NCBI GenBank assembly: GCA_005884765.1
Contig: VAZV01000061.1
Location: 1-32,514, forward strand
Source: Alphaproteobacteria bacterium
GTDB taxonomy: Bacteria; Pseudomonadota; Alphaproteobacteria; Rhizobiales; Xanthobacteraceae
Direction of reading: 5' to 3'
Length of the DNA: 32,514 nucleotides
The position numbers and the translations under genes are program-made. The notes beneath the pieces are model-generated. The model worked only from the letters and a program-made list of their open reading frames with translations, was not told the DNA's origin and made no database searches. This document shows positions 21,527 to 31,789 of this stretch, in pieces. Position 1 is the stretch's first letter, and each line of letters opens with the position of its first letter.

Positions 21527-22672
21527 ATGAATTTGCGCAATTGCTACAACTTCCATGATTTCCGACGTCTGGCCAAGCGACAGCTACCCGCCCCGATATT
21601 CGATTATATCGACGGCGGTGCAGACGACGAGGCTACGCTTCGGCGCAACACGCAAGCCTTCGAGCGCTGCGATCTGGTGCCGCACGTCCTGCGCGGCGAC
21701 GAGAACATTGATCTCTCCGTCACCGTCATGGGCCAGAAGCTGGCGCTGCCGGTGTACTGCTCTCCAACCGCCTTGCAACGTCTCTTCCATTACGAGGGTG
21801 AACGCGCCGTCGCGGCTGCGGCTGCCAAATACGGGACCCTGTTCGGCGTCTCCTCGCTCGGTACGGTGAGCCTCGAAGAACTGCGCAAGGCGCACGACAC
21901 TCCGCAGGTCTATCAGTTCTATTTCCACAAGGATCGAGGTCTCAACCGGGCCATGCTCCAGCGGGCCAAGGAGGCCAGGGTCGATATCATGATGCTGACC
22001 GTGGACAGCATCACGGGCGGCAACCGCGAGCGCGATCTACGCACCGGATTTTCCATTCCGTTCAGGCTGACGCCGGCCGGGATGCTGCAATTCGCGATCA
22101 AACCGACATGGGGTATCAACTACGCCACTCACGAGCGCTTCAGATTGCCCCAACTCGACGAACACGTCGACATGAGCGGCGGCGCCCTGTCGATCGGCCG
22201 CTACTTCACCGAGATGCTCGACCCCACCATGAATTGGGACGACGTGGCGGAGATGGTGCGGCAGTGGAACGGGCACTTCTGCCTTAAGGGGATCGTGTCC
22301 GCTGCCGATGCCAAACGCGCCGCGGAGATCGGCTGCACGGGCATCGTCGTCTCCAACCATGGCGGTCGGCAGCTGGACGGCTCACGGGCGTCCTTCGACC
22401 AACTGGCGGAAATAGTCGATGCCGTGGGTGATCGCATCGACGTGCTCATGGATGGCGGGGTCCAGCGGGGTACCCATGTCCTGAAGGCTCTCTCTGTCGG
22501 CGCCAAGGCGGTCGGCCTCGGTCGCTTCTATCTTTTTCCATTGGCTGCGGCCGGCCAGGCCGGCGTCGAGCGCGCGCTGGGCCTGATGCGCGCCGAACTG
22601 GAGCGCGACATGAAGCTGATGGGTTGCACTGCAATCAGCCAGCTCTCGCGCGACAATCTGCGGTTCAGATGA
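21527..22672 (+). CDS. FMN-dependent alpha-hydroxy-acid dehydrogenase
   Basis: 381 residues, LldD/glycolate-oxidase family TIM barrel. It begins NCYNFHDFRRLAKRQLPAPIFDYIDGGADDEATLRRN as usual. Active-site residues are visible: Lys254 in CLKGI (flavin N1 contact), catalytic His278 and Arg281 in SNHGGRQLDG, and the flavin-phosphate loop DGGVQRGTHVLKALSVGAKAVGLGRFYL. The family oxidises L-lactate, glycolate, mandelate or similar 2-hydroxy acids to 2-oxo acids. The exact substrate is not evident, and LldD proper is slightly different (GLGRFYLFPLAAAG here). GGAGGG lies nine bases before the ATG; the longer frame from 21461 is unlikely. A hairpin follows soon after the stop. Confidence 0.92.
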   Translation: MNLRNCYNFHDFRRLAKRQLPAPIFDYIDGGADDEATLRRNTQAFERCDLVPHVLRGDENIDLSVTVMGQKLALPVYCSPTALQRLFHYEGERAVAAAAAKYGTLFGVSSLGTVSLEELRKAHDTPQVYQFYFHKDRGLNRAMLQRAKEARVDIMMLTVDSITGGNRERDLRTGFSIPFRLTPAGMLQFAIKPTWGINYATHERFRLPQLDEHVDMSGGALSIGRYFTEMLDPTMNWDDVAEMVRQWNGHFCLKGIVSAADAKRAAEIGCTGIVVSNHGGRQLDGSRASFDQLAEIVDAVGDRIDVLMDGGVQRGTHVLKALSVGAKAVGLGRFYLFPLAAAGQAGVERALGLMRAELERDMKLMGCTAISQLSRDNLRFR

Positions 22673-22703
22673 GCGATCTGCGATCAGAGTCACACGGTAC
22701 GTC

Positions 22704-22722
22704 ATTTCTGATTTTCAGAAAT
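22704..22722. terminator. Hairpin after the dehydrogenase gene
   Basis: ATTTCTGA and TCAGAAAT form a perfect eight-base-pair stem with a TTT loop, 32 bp after the stop codon. The stem is A/T rich and no T-run follows, so termination is only possible, not certain. Confidence 0.4.
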
Positions 22723-22729
22723 TCCACTT

Positions 22730-23110
22730 GACGGCGGGGTAGAAACAGGAATACAGCGAATGAGTCCCGCCTCACCAAGAGGGGCGGCTCGCGATCGTCA
22801 CGAAACGCGGGGCGGGATGCGATGGACGCTGGCTCACGCTGAAGACGAGAGCGTGGAGCTGCGGACGGTGAAGTCGTGTGGTCCTGACGCCCCGACGCTG
22901 GCGCCAAGTTGGCGGAAGAAATTCCGCCGATGTGGGGAGAGCGCGTTATAAGCCGTAAACCATTGTGCGGGGAATGTCGGGTGAAACCGGTGTGACCGTG
23001 GTGACGATGCTCGTGCGCTTTTTCTTTTGCGTGCGAGGCTGCGGGCGCAGTGGGCGCCCGGCATTCCCTGCGCCCTCTGCATTCAGAGGACGGGACCTCC
23101 AAGCAAAACT
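22730..23110 (-). repeat. Dispersed intergenic repeat region
   Basis: No gene is supported between the dehydrogenase and tilS (536 bp). Read leftward, the stretch gives the ASGRQDHTTSPSA ... SIASRPAFRDDREPPL type of translation that I recall as a spurious product found again and again in Bradyrhizobium and Rhodopseudomonas genomes, together with the GCGTTATAAGC and GGGTGAAACC pieces around it. That suggests a multicopy non-coding element rather than a protein. Family membership is from memory. Confidence 0.45.
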
Positions 23111-23208
23111 CGTGCGGATGCGCAGCGAGATCGCGGGGCGTTGCCTGTCAAGGTATGAAAAACCCATTTGGCGGTCTATGACTTTGCAGGTTGTGACAGC
23201 ACGCGTAC

Positions 23209-24249
23209 ATGCACATGCCGGACGACGATAGTTCCCCGATCTCGGCAAGCGATGCCAAGCGCCTGTTCGCGGACTGGAAGGCTGCGCCCGCACTCGTGCT
23301 TGCGGTCTCGGGAGGGCCTGACTCGATCGCGCTGATGTGGCTTGCGGCGCGCTGGCGGCGCAGCGTGTCACGCGGCCCGCGGCTTGTCGCGGTCACCGTC
23401 GATCACGACTTGCGCGAGGAGGCGGCACGCGAGGCGCGCGAGGTCAAACGGCTCGCGCATGCCCTTGATCTTGAGCATCGCACGATGCGCTGGCGTGGAG
23501 CAAAACCGCAAGCCGGAGTACCGGCCGCGGCGCGGTCGGCGCGCTATCAGTTGCTGGCGCAGGCCGCGCGCAGCGCGGGCGCCACCCATATCCTCACCGC
23601 GCACACAAGGGACGACCAGGCCGAGACGCTCCTGATGCGCTTGTTGCGCGGTAGCGGCATCGCGGGGCTCGCGGCGATGGCGCGCGAGAGCAAGCGCGAC
23701 GGGTTGTGGCTGGCGCGGCCGTTGCTGGATGTTCCGAAGTCGCGATTGATCGCAACGCTCGGCAAGGCCGGAATAAACTTTGCCGACGATCCGACCAACC
23801 GCGACGCTGCTTTCACGCGGCCGAGGCTGCGCGCGCTTCTCCCGACGCTCGCCGCCGAGGGCGGTGATGCGCGCAGCCTGGCGCGGCTGGCCTGGCGGTT
23901 CGCGCGCGCCAATGCCGCGGTCGAAATTTTTGCCGATGGCGCAGAGCGCTATCTCGCGCTCCGGGGCAGCGAAGCACGGCCTGGCGGATACGATGCGAAA
24001 GCCTTCGCAGCACTTCCTGAGGAAATCCGGCTTCGGCTGCTCAAGCGCGCCATCGACCGGTACGGACATGAGGGACCGGCGGAACTTGGCAAGGTCGAGA
24101 CCCTGCTCGCGGCATTGGACCGGGCGGTTGCTGATCAGGTCAGGCTGAAGCAGACCCTTGCCGGGGCGCTGGTGAGCTTCGCTCGGGACCGGATTCGCGT
24201 CGAGCCTGCGCCAATTCGCCGCCAAGGGACCAAGCGAACATCGTCATAA
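23209..24249 (+). CDS. tilS: TilS, tRNA(Ile)-lysidine synthase
   Basis: 346 residues, PP-loop ATPase family. The SGGPDS loop is at residues 34-39. It is followed by VTVDHDLREEAAREAREVKRLAHALDLEHRTMRW, HILTAHTRDDQAETLLMRLLRGSGIAGLAAM and DDPTNRDAAFTRPRLRALLP, all TilS signatures. The enzyme turns the wobble cytidine of the AUA-reading tRNA(Ile) into lysidine. The protein is short, lacking the extra C-terminal domains of the E. coli enzyme, as is common in alphaproteobacteria. The start is the ATG at 23209 or 23215; no good Shine-Dalgarno is visible. It lies upstream of ftsH, the usual partner in this class. Confidence 0.93.
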   Translation: MHMPDDDSSPISASDAKRLFADWKAAPALVLAVSGGPDSIALMWLAARWRRSVSRGPRLVAVTVDHDLREEAAREAREVKRLAHALDLEHRTMRWRGAKPQAGVPAAARSARYQLLAQAARSAGATHILTAHTRDDQAETLLMRLLRGSGIAGLAAMARESKRDGLWLARPLLDVPKSRLIATLGKAGINFADDPTNRDAAFTRPRLRALLPTLAAEGGDARSLARLAWRFARANAAVEIFADGAERYLALRGSEARPGGYDAKAFAALPEEIRLRLLKRAIDRYGHEGPAELGKVETLLAALDRAVADQVRLKQTLAGALVSFARDRIRVEPAPIRRQGTKRTSS

Positions 24250-24350
24250 TCCCGCTGGCAGCCTTAACCACCTCGGAAAAGGGCTGGTTTCGGTGCCATT
24301 ATTTGAACGGGAATTGCGCTACAATACGTTAAATAGTCCTGCGTGGTTCC

Positions 24351-24379
24351 CTTGGCAGCAAGGCGAGCGGCACCTAAAT
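24351..24379 (+). promoter_or_regulatory. Possible heat-shock (RpoH) promoter of ftsH
   Basis: CTTGGC at 24351-24356 and CCTAAAT at 24373-24379 are separated so that CTTG-N18-CCTAAAT is close to the alphaproteobacterial RpoH pattern CTTG-N17/18-CYTATNT (one mismatch in the -10). The site is about 96 bp before the ftsH ATG. ftsH is a classic RpoH target, so the site is plausible though unproven. Confidence 0.4.
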
Positions 24380-24474
24380 TGCATTGTGGTCGACCGGGGG
24401 ACTCCCTCGTGGTTACCTAGGGATACGTCCGAAGGACATGAGGCCGCGATCCGCGCGACCACGAAGGAAAATCG

Positions 24475-26397
<1,923 letters not shown>

Positions 26398-26415
26398 CGG
26401 CGCTTGGCCGGTGCG

Positions 26416-26835
26416 ATGGCCGGCCATTCCGGCAAATCCGTTGTGCAAAAGCTCGGCATCAAGCCGGGCTTTCGCATTTTTGTAGGTGGCGCGCCCGACG
26501 CCTACGACGATATCGTCGGCCGATTGCCCGCCGGCGTGACCATCACAAGCCGCCTGAAAGCGCCACTCGACATGGTGCATCTGTTTGCGACCAATGCGTC
26601 GGAGCTCGCCAGCGGGCTGCGCGGCGCCCGTGAGGCTATCTCGCCCGACGGCGTGGTCTGGGTGTCGTGGCCGAAGAAGGCGAGCGGGGTTGCGACCGAT
26701 CTGAGCGATGTCGTGGTGCGCGATACCGCACTTGCGCTCGGCCTCGTCGACGTCAAGGTCTGCGCGATCGACCACATCTGGTCCGGACTCAAATTCGTGA
26801 TCCGCAAGAGCGAGCGGCGGAGGCCGTCAATATGA
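26416..26835 (+). CDS. DUF3052-like protein
   Basis: 139 residues. It starts SVVQKLGIKPGFRIFVGGAPDAYDDIVGRLPAGV and continues LDMVHLFATNASELASGLRGAREAISPDGVVWVSWPKKASGVATDLSDVVVRDTALALGLVDVKVCAIDHIWSGLKFVIRK. The KLGIKPG opening, the VWVSWPKKASG core and the VDVKVCAID-WSGLKFV end are the DUF3052 pattern. The fold resembles a Rossmann-type methyltransferase without clear cofactor motifs; the role is unknown. It begins 18 bp after ftsH and is probably co-transcribed with it. The in-frame TTG at 26404 is a less likely start. Confidence 0.83.
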   Translation: MAGHSGKSVVQKLGIKPGFRIFVGGAPDAYDDIVGRLPAGVTITSRLKAPLDMVHLFATNASELASGLRGAREAISPDGVVWVSWPKKASGVATDLSDVVVRDTALALGLVDVKVCAIDHIWSGLKFVIRKSERRRPSI

Positions 26836-26942
26836 TTGGCGTCAACAGCGCCGCCATGGCATGTTTCCGGCGACAATGTCGCGCCTCCCAAGCGCGGGCA
26901 GAAGCAAGAAGCGCGGGCAGAAACAAAAAGGGGAGGGTAGCG

Positions 26943-28148
26943 ATGCGTTTCGTTGCCGGATTTGCCGCGTTTGGCGCGCTCGCCCTCGTGGCGCTGCCCA
27001 CAATATCCGAAGCCGCAGAGATGCGCGGCGTCAGCGCCGCCGAAATCAGAATAGGCCAGACCATGCCCTATAGCGGGCCCGTGTCGGCGTTCGGCGCGCT
27101 CGGCAAGGGCGAGGTCGGCTATTTCAAGATGCTCAACGATCGCGGCGGCATCAACGGCCGCAGGGTCAATTTGATTTCGCTCGACGATAGCTATGCGCCG
27201 CCGAAGACGGTGGAGCAGACGCGACGGCTGGTCGAGAGCGACGAAGTGGCCCTGATCTTTTCCTCGATCGGTACCGCGCACAACACCGCGATATCAAAAT
27301 ACCTGCAAGCCAAGAACGTGCCGCAACTGTTCATCGGCTCCGGCGCCTCCAAATTCTCCGACGTCGCACAATATCCACAGGCGACGATGGGCGTGCAGGC
27401 GCCGTTCCGTTACGAGGCGCGGCTTTACGCGCGCTATGCGCTTGCGAAAAACCCGAATGCCAAGTTTGCGGTGATTTCGCAGAACGACGACTACGGTCGC
27501 GATTATCTGCTGGGCCTAAAGGACGTGCTGGGCGACAAGTATGATTCCGTCGTGACGGCTGCGACCTATGAAATCTCGGACCCGACCATCGATTCCCAGA
27601 TCGTCAAGCTGAAGGCGTCCGGCGCCGACGTGTTCGTGATCGCGGCGACGCCGAAGTTCGCCGCGCAATCGATCCGCAAAGCCCATGAGATCGGCTGGCG
27701 CCCGATGATTTTTCTCTCCAACGTCGCGGTCTGGATCTCGACCGTGATGCAGCCTGCAGGGCTCGAGGCCGGCATCGGCATTCTCTCGACCGCCTATGTG
27801 AAAGATCCCGACGATCCCGCCTGGCTCGACGATCCCGCCGTCAAAGGGTGGCGCGAATTCATGGTCAAATACGTGCCCGACGGCGACCTGCACGACACCA
27901 ACTACGTCAATTCCTATAACAGCGCGATGGCGCTGGAAGCCGTGCTGAAGGCCTGCGGCGACGACCTTTCGACCGAAAATATCTTGAAGCAGGCGTATTC
28001 CCTCCACGACCTCGAATTGCCGATGCTGCTGCCCGGCATCAAGGTCAACACCTCGCCGACCGATCACGTGCCGGTCGACCAGATGCAGTTCATGCGCTTC
28101 AACGGCAAGACCTGGGAGCGCTTTGGCGAATTGCAGACCGGGAATTGA
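26943..28148 (+). CDS. ABC transporter substrate-binding protein, branched-chain amino acid type
   Basis: 401 residues with a signal peptide (1-23; VALPTISEA-AE) and the type-1 periplasmic-binding fold (LivK/Leu-Ile-Val family). It shows EIRIGQTMPYSGPVSAFGALGKGEVGYFKMLNDRGGINGRRVNLISLDDSYAPPKTVEQTRRLVESDEVALIFSSIGTAHNTAISKYL, QNDDYGRDYLLGLK and ADVFVIAATPKFAAQSIRKAHEIGW. The ligand may be an amino acid or, as for many such proteins in this genus, an aromatic or other carboxylate. GGGAGGG lies five bases before the ATG at 26943. No permease or ATPase genes are nearby, so it must use a transporter encoded elsewhere. Confidence 0.92.
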   Translation: MRFVAGFAAFGALALVALPTISEAAEMRGVSAAEIRIGQTMPYSGPVSAFGALGKGEVGYFKMLNDRGGINGRRVNLISLDDSYAPPKTVEQTRRLVESDEVALIFSSIGTAHNTAISKYLQAKNVPQLFIGSGASKFSDVAQYPQATMGVQAPFRYEARLYARYALAKNPNAKFAVISQNDDYGRDYLLGLKDVLGDKYDSVVTAATYEISDPTIDSQIVKLKASGADVFVIAATPKFAAQSIRKAHEIGWRPMIFLSNVAVWISTVMQPAGLEAGIGILSTAYVKDPDDPAWLDDPAVKGWREFMVKYVPDGDLHDTNYVNSYNSAMALEAVLKACGDDLSTENILKQAYSLHDLELPMLLPGIKVNTSPTDHVPVDQMQFMRFNGKTWERFGELQTGN

Positions 28149-28219
28149 ATTCATCGTTCGTCATTTCCTTGATCGCGACGCAAGCCGTGTAGCCCACCAA
28201 AATCCCCGCAAACGCCCTC

Positions 28220-28240
28220 AAACCTTAAGGTTTCTTAAGG
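28220..28240. promoter_or_regulatory. Overlapping TTAAGG palindromes
   Basis: The perfect 14-nt palindrome AAACCTTAAGGTTT (28220-28233) overlaps a second inverted repeat, CCTTAAG-GTTT-CTTAAGG (28223-28240). It lies 72 bp after the binding-protein stop and 58 bp before the GT87-like start. It could be an operator or a weak terminator; nothing more can be said. Confidence 0.35.
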
Positions 28241-28297
28241 GCTGTCCGGCCTATTGCTGATAGGCGTGCGCCTCGATCGCGCGCGAAGGGATGCCGC

Positions 28298-29518
28298 ATG
28301 GCCGCAAGCCTACCCGTCCAGACGAACCAAGGGCGAGACGCCGTTCCCGCGGCGCTCTTCAACGTCTGCTTCGTGCTGTTCGTCGTCAACGCCGCGTTCT
28401 TTCCGGCGGCGTATTTTTCGCATTGGTGGATTTTTGACGAAAATGGCTTGGGCATCCCGACCGATTTCGTCAACGTCTGGTCCGCAGGCCAACTGGTGCT
28501 CGATGGCCATCCGGCGCTGGCCTACGATTGGGATATTCAAAAACAAGTTCAGGTCGCGGTGCTCGGCCAGAGCTATCCGGGCAACTTCGCCTGGCACTAT
28601 CCGCCGCCGTTTCTGTTCGTGGCAGCCTTGCTGGCGCATTTTCCTTACGCCGTCGCCTTCGTGGGTTGGGCCGCGATCAGCTTCGTGCCTTATCTCGCGG
28701 CGATGCGCGCGATCGTCGGCCGGCCGTTCGGTCTGTTGCTGGCGGCGGCGTTTCCGGTGGTGTTCACCAACACGCTGGTCGGGCAGAATGGCTTCCTCAC
28801 GGCAGCGCTGATCGGCGGCGCGCTTTATCTGATGCCGATGCGGCCGGTGCTGTCCGGCATTTGCCTGGGCCTATTGAGCTACAAGCCGCAATACGGATTG
28901 CTGTTTCCCTTAGTGCTGATCGCGGCATCGCAATGGACGGTGTTCTTCACCGCCGGCATCGTCGCCGTGGTGATGGCGACGGCGTCCTGGGTCGCCTTCG
29001 GAACCGAGAGCTGGCAGGCGTTCTTTCACTGGATGCCGATGTTCTCGCAGGCCTTCCTCACCGAGGGTCGCGCGCCATGGTGGAAGTTGCAGAGCCTGTT
29101 CGCGCTGATCCGCTATTTCGGCGGCAGCGAGCAACTCGCTTGGATATTCCAGTGGATCATGACCGCATCGGTCGCGGTCGGCCTGGTGCTGATGTGGCGC
29201 AGCCGGATCAGCTATCCGTTGAAGGCGGCGGCGCTCGCGACCGGTACGCTACTGATCACGCCCTACCTGTTCATGTACGACATGATGGTGCTGGCCATAG
29301 CGGTGGCTTTTCTGGCTCGCATCGCCCTTGCGACCGGCTTTCGCCGCTATGAGCTGCCGGCGTTGGCATGCGCGCTCATACTGATTGTTAATTTCATCTT
29401 GCTTGGGGTGCCCGGCGGGCTCGGCGCTACGCTGATTGTCGCCGGTCTGATCTTGCGCCGCGCCGGCCCATGGTGGCAGCGCCAATGGATGTCGCACGCC
29501 GCGCCTGCGGCCGCATAG
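28298..29518 (+). CDS. GT87-like polytopic glycosyltransferase (DUF2029)
   Basis: 406 residues with about nine to eleven membrane helices. The first loop has the family-type acidic motif PTDFVNVWSAGQLVLDGHPALAYD and, further on, FAWHYPPPFLFVAALLAHFPY, which fits the GT-C fold family 87/DUF2029 (polyprenyl-phosphate-sugar-dependent mannosyl- or arabinosyl-type transferases). VGQNGFLTAALIGGALYLMPMRPVLSGICLGLLSYKPQYGLLFP is another conserved block. It probably adds a sugar to an envelope or capsule glycan on the periplasmic side; donor and acceptor are unknown. AAGGGA precedes the ATG. It has no glycan-synthesis neighbours. Confidence 0.85.
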   Translation: MAASLPVQTNQGRDAVPAALFNVCFVLFVVNAAFFPAAYFSHWWIFDENGLGIPTDFVNVWSAGQLVLDGHPALAYDWDIQKQVQVAVLGQSYPGNFAWHYPPPFLFVAALLAHFPYAVAFVGWAAISFVPYLAAMRAIVGRPFGLLLAAAFPVVFTNTLVGQNGFLTAALIGGALYLMPMRPVLSGICLGLLSYKPQYGLLFPLVLIAASQWTVFFTAGIVAVVMATASWVAFGTESWQAFFHWMPMFSQAFLTEGRAPWWKLQSLFALIRYFGGSEQLAWIFQWIMTASVAVGLVLMWRSRISYPLKAAALATGTLLITPYLFMYDMMVLAIAVAFLARIALATGFRRYELPALACALILIVNFILLGVPGGLGATLIVAGLILRRAGPWWQRQWMSHAAPAAA

Positions 29519-29560
29519 CGTCAGCTTGCAAATCGTCACATTTGCTGCTTGTCATTTGGC

Positions 29561-29576
29561 CTGAATAGTTGTTCAG
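29561..29576. promoter_or_regulatory. Candidate operator before second TetR gene
   Basis: CTGAATAGTTGTTCAG: the 5-bp arms CTGAA/TTCAG are perfect and two inner pairs are mismatched. It sits 100 bp before the TetR-family start at 29676. Size and place fit an autoregulatory operator, but this is speculative. Confidence 0.3.
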
Positions 29577-29675
29577 TTCTTGAAAGCGATTTGCGCCAAA
29601 ATCGCGGGAAAACAGTGTTGCCGCGTTCGACCGAATCCCTCGGCTGAGCCGCGTGCTGGGACGGGGGAACGCGCC

Positions 29676-30350
29676 ATGGTTTATCGGCGAACCCATCAAG
29701 TAGTGAAGCGCCTTGCCGCCCGCCGCAGCGCGATTCTGGCGGCGGCGCGGGACGCCGCGGCGGAGGCCGGCATGGCCGCGGTGCAGATCGCGCCGGTCGC
29801 GGTTCGCGCTAATGTCGCCGCCGGCACCGTCTATCGTTATTTCCCCTCCAAGGCCGACCTGATTTCCGAATTGATCGCGGACGTCTCGCGTGACGAATTG
29901 GCCGCGATCCGCCGCGCCGCGGATGCCGCGCCCGGGCCATCGTCGGCGCTGGCGGCGGCGGTTGCCACCGTTGCCGTGCACGTGCTGTCGCAGCGCAAGC
30001 TCGCCTGGGGCATCCTGGCCGAACCCGTCGACGTCGACGTCACGGCGTCGCGGCTCGCGAGCCGGCGCGAGATTTCCGGCGAAATGGCGACGCGGATCGA
30101 CGCTGCGGTGCGCGCCGGACATTTGCCCGCCCAGGACACGGCGCTCGCCGCAACCGCGCTGCTCGGAGCGCTGCATGAATCGCTGGTCGGGCCACTTGCA
30201 CCGGAAAATCTGGAGGACCCGGCAAAGCTACGCGATGCCGTGCAGACGGTGACCTTATTGGCGCTGCGCGCCGTCGGTGTGCTGGATGCGCGCGCCCGCG
30301 GCCTCGTGGTGCAGGCGACCGTGCCGGCAAGGACGCTGGTCGGGGCGTAA
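29676..30350 (+). CDS. TetR/AcrR family transcriptional regulator
   Basis: 224 residues. The DNA-binding domain (about 15-62) reads ARRSAILAAARDAAAEAGMAAVQIAPVAVRANVAAGTVYRYFPSKADLISELIADV, with the typical GTVYRYFPSKADL recognition-helix region. The ligand domain is Ala-rich and has no recognisable effector signature. GGGGGAAC lies before the ATG at 29676; the open frame upstream from 29580 is not conserved. It is convergent with pyruvate kinase, with two bases between the two stop codons. The nearest candidate target upstream is the GT87-like gene on the same strand; no clear link is visible. Confidence 0.87.
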   Translation: MVYRRTHQVVKRLAARRSAILAAARDAAAEAGMAAVQIAPVAVRANVAAGTVYRYFPSKADLISELIADVSRDELAAIRRAADAAPGPSSALAAAVATVAVHVLSQRKLAWGILAEPVDVDVTASRLASRREISGEMATRIDAAVRAGHLPAQDTALAATALLGALHESLVGPLAPENLEDPAKLRDAVQTVTLLALRAVGVLDARARGLVVQATVPARTLVGA

Positions 30351-30352
30351 GG

Positions 30353-31789
30353 TCATATCTCGGCGTCGCCGTCCGGGCCGACGGAGGCGATGCGCAGCAT
30401 GTTGGTGGTGCCGGGCGCGCGAAGCGGCACGCCGGCGACGATGATGACGCGCTGGCCGGATTTGGCAAAGCCGTCGCGGAAAGCAATGCTGCCGGCGCGG
30501 CTCACCATGTCGTCCAGGTTCTTTGCGTCTTCGGCGACCACGCAGTGCACGCCCCACACCGCGGATAATTTGCGCCCGGTTGCGAGGTTCGGCGTGATCG
30601 CCACCACCGGCGGTTTTGGCCGCTCGCGAGCCACCCGCAGCGCGGTCGAGCCCGAACTGGTCCAGCAGATGATCGCGGATAGATCCAGCGTCTCGGCGAT
30701 TTGCCGCGCGGCATCCGCGATGGCATCGCCGACGGTCGGCTCCGGCTCGGCGCGCTGCGCATTGAGCACGCCGCGATAGGTCGGATCGCGCTCCACTTCC
30801 TCGCCAATGCGGTTCATGGTCGAGACCGCTTCGACCGGAAATTTTCCGGCCGCCGATTCCGCCGAGAGCATGATCGCATCCGCGCCTTCGTAGACCGCGG
30901 TCGCGACGTCGGAAACTTCCGCCCGCGTCGGCACCGGCGCCTGGATCATCGATTCCAGCATTTGCGTTGCCACCACGACCGGCTTGCCGGCGCGCCGCGC
31001 CAGCCGCGTCATTTGCTTCTGCAGGCCCGGCACCCGCTCCAGCGGCAGTTCGACACCGAGATCGCCCCGCGCCACCATCAAGGCGTCGCAGGCCTCGATG
31101 ATTTCGGGGAGCTTGTCGATCGCCTGCGGTTTTTCGATCTTGGCCATCACGGCGGCGCGGCCGCGGATTATTTTCTTGGCCTCGACGACGTCGTCGACGC
31201 GTTGCACGAAGGAGAGCGCGATCCAGTCCACCCCGGTCACCAGTGCGGCCTCGAGATCGGCGCGGTCCTTCGGCGTCATCGCCGACACCGGCAGGTCGGT
31301 GTCGGGCAGGCTGACGCCCTTGCGGTCCGACATCTTGCCGCCGATCACGACGCGGGTGACGGCGCGCTCAGCCGAGGTTTCTTCCGCGATCAGCCGCACC
31401 TTGCCGTCGTCGAGCAAGAGCGCATGACCGGGCCTGAGCGCCGCGAGGATCTCCGGATGGGGCAACTGGACGCGGCTGTTGTCGCCGGGGGCCTTATCCG
31501 AATCCAGCACGAAGCTCTGGCCGTTGTGGAGCTGGACCGCGCCTTCCGTGAACGAACCGAGACGCAGCTTGGGTCCCTGAAGGTCGACGAGGATGCCGAT
31601 GGGGCGGCCATAGCTGCTCTCGACATTGCGGATGGTCTTGACAAGCTCGCGCATCTTGTCGTGCGGCGTGTGGCTCATATTGATGCGGAAGACGTCGGCA
31701 CCGGCCTCGAACAGGCGGCGAATCATCGCGCTGTCCGAAGATGCGGGGCCAAGCGTCGCCAAAATCTTGATGCGGCGCAGCCGTCTCAT
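30353..31789 (-). CDS. pyk: Pyruvate kinase
   Basis: 478 residues. It opens RRIKILATLGPASSDSAMIRRLFEAGADVFRINMSHTPHDKM and has GILVDLQGPKLRLG. The active-site MAKIEKPQAID carries the catalytic Lys, followed by DALMVARGDLGVELPLERVPGLQKQM (metal-binding Asp in RGDLG), and VVVATQMLESMIQAPVPTRAEVSDVATAVYEGADAIMLSAESAAGKFPVEAV. The C-terminal regulatory domain ends in TTNMLRIASVG. It transfers phosphate from phosphoenolpyruvate to ADP. The ATG at 31789 overlaps the TGA of the DUF1036 gene (ATGA), so the two are translationally coupled. The frame runs on to 32020, but those codons belong to the upstream gene's region. Confidence 0.97.
   Translation of the reverse strand: MRRLRRIKILATLGPASSDSAMIRRLFEAGADVFRINMSHTPHDKMRELVKTIRNVESSYGRPIGILVDLQGPKLRLGSFTEGAVQLHNGQSFVLDSDKAPGDNSRVQLPHPEILAALRPGHALLLDDGKVRLIAEETSAERAVTRVVIGGKMSDRKGVSLPDTDLPVSAMTPKDRADLEAALVTGVDWIALSFVQRVDDVVEAKKIIRGRAAVMAKIEKPQAIDKLPEIIEACDALMVARGDLGVELPLERVPGLQKQMTRLARRAGKPVVVATQMLESMIQAPVPTRAEVSDVATAVYEGADAIMLSAESAAGKFPVEAVSTMNRIGEEVERDPTYRGVLNAQRAEPEPTVGDAIADAARQIAETLDLSAIICWTSSGSTALRVARERPKPPVVAITPNLATGRKLSAVWGVHCVVAEDAKNLDDMVSRAGSIAFRDGFAKSGQRVIIVAGVPLRAPGTTNMLRIASVGPDGDAEI

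Noticed and set aside
22665..23102. 145-codon leftward frame upstream of tilS
   Set aside because: Looks like a recurring spurious translation of a dispersed repeat; low-complexity Arg/Pro/Ser and no domain.
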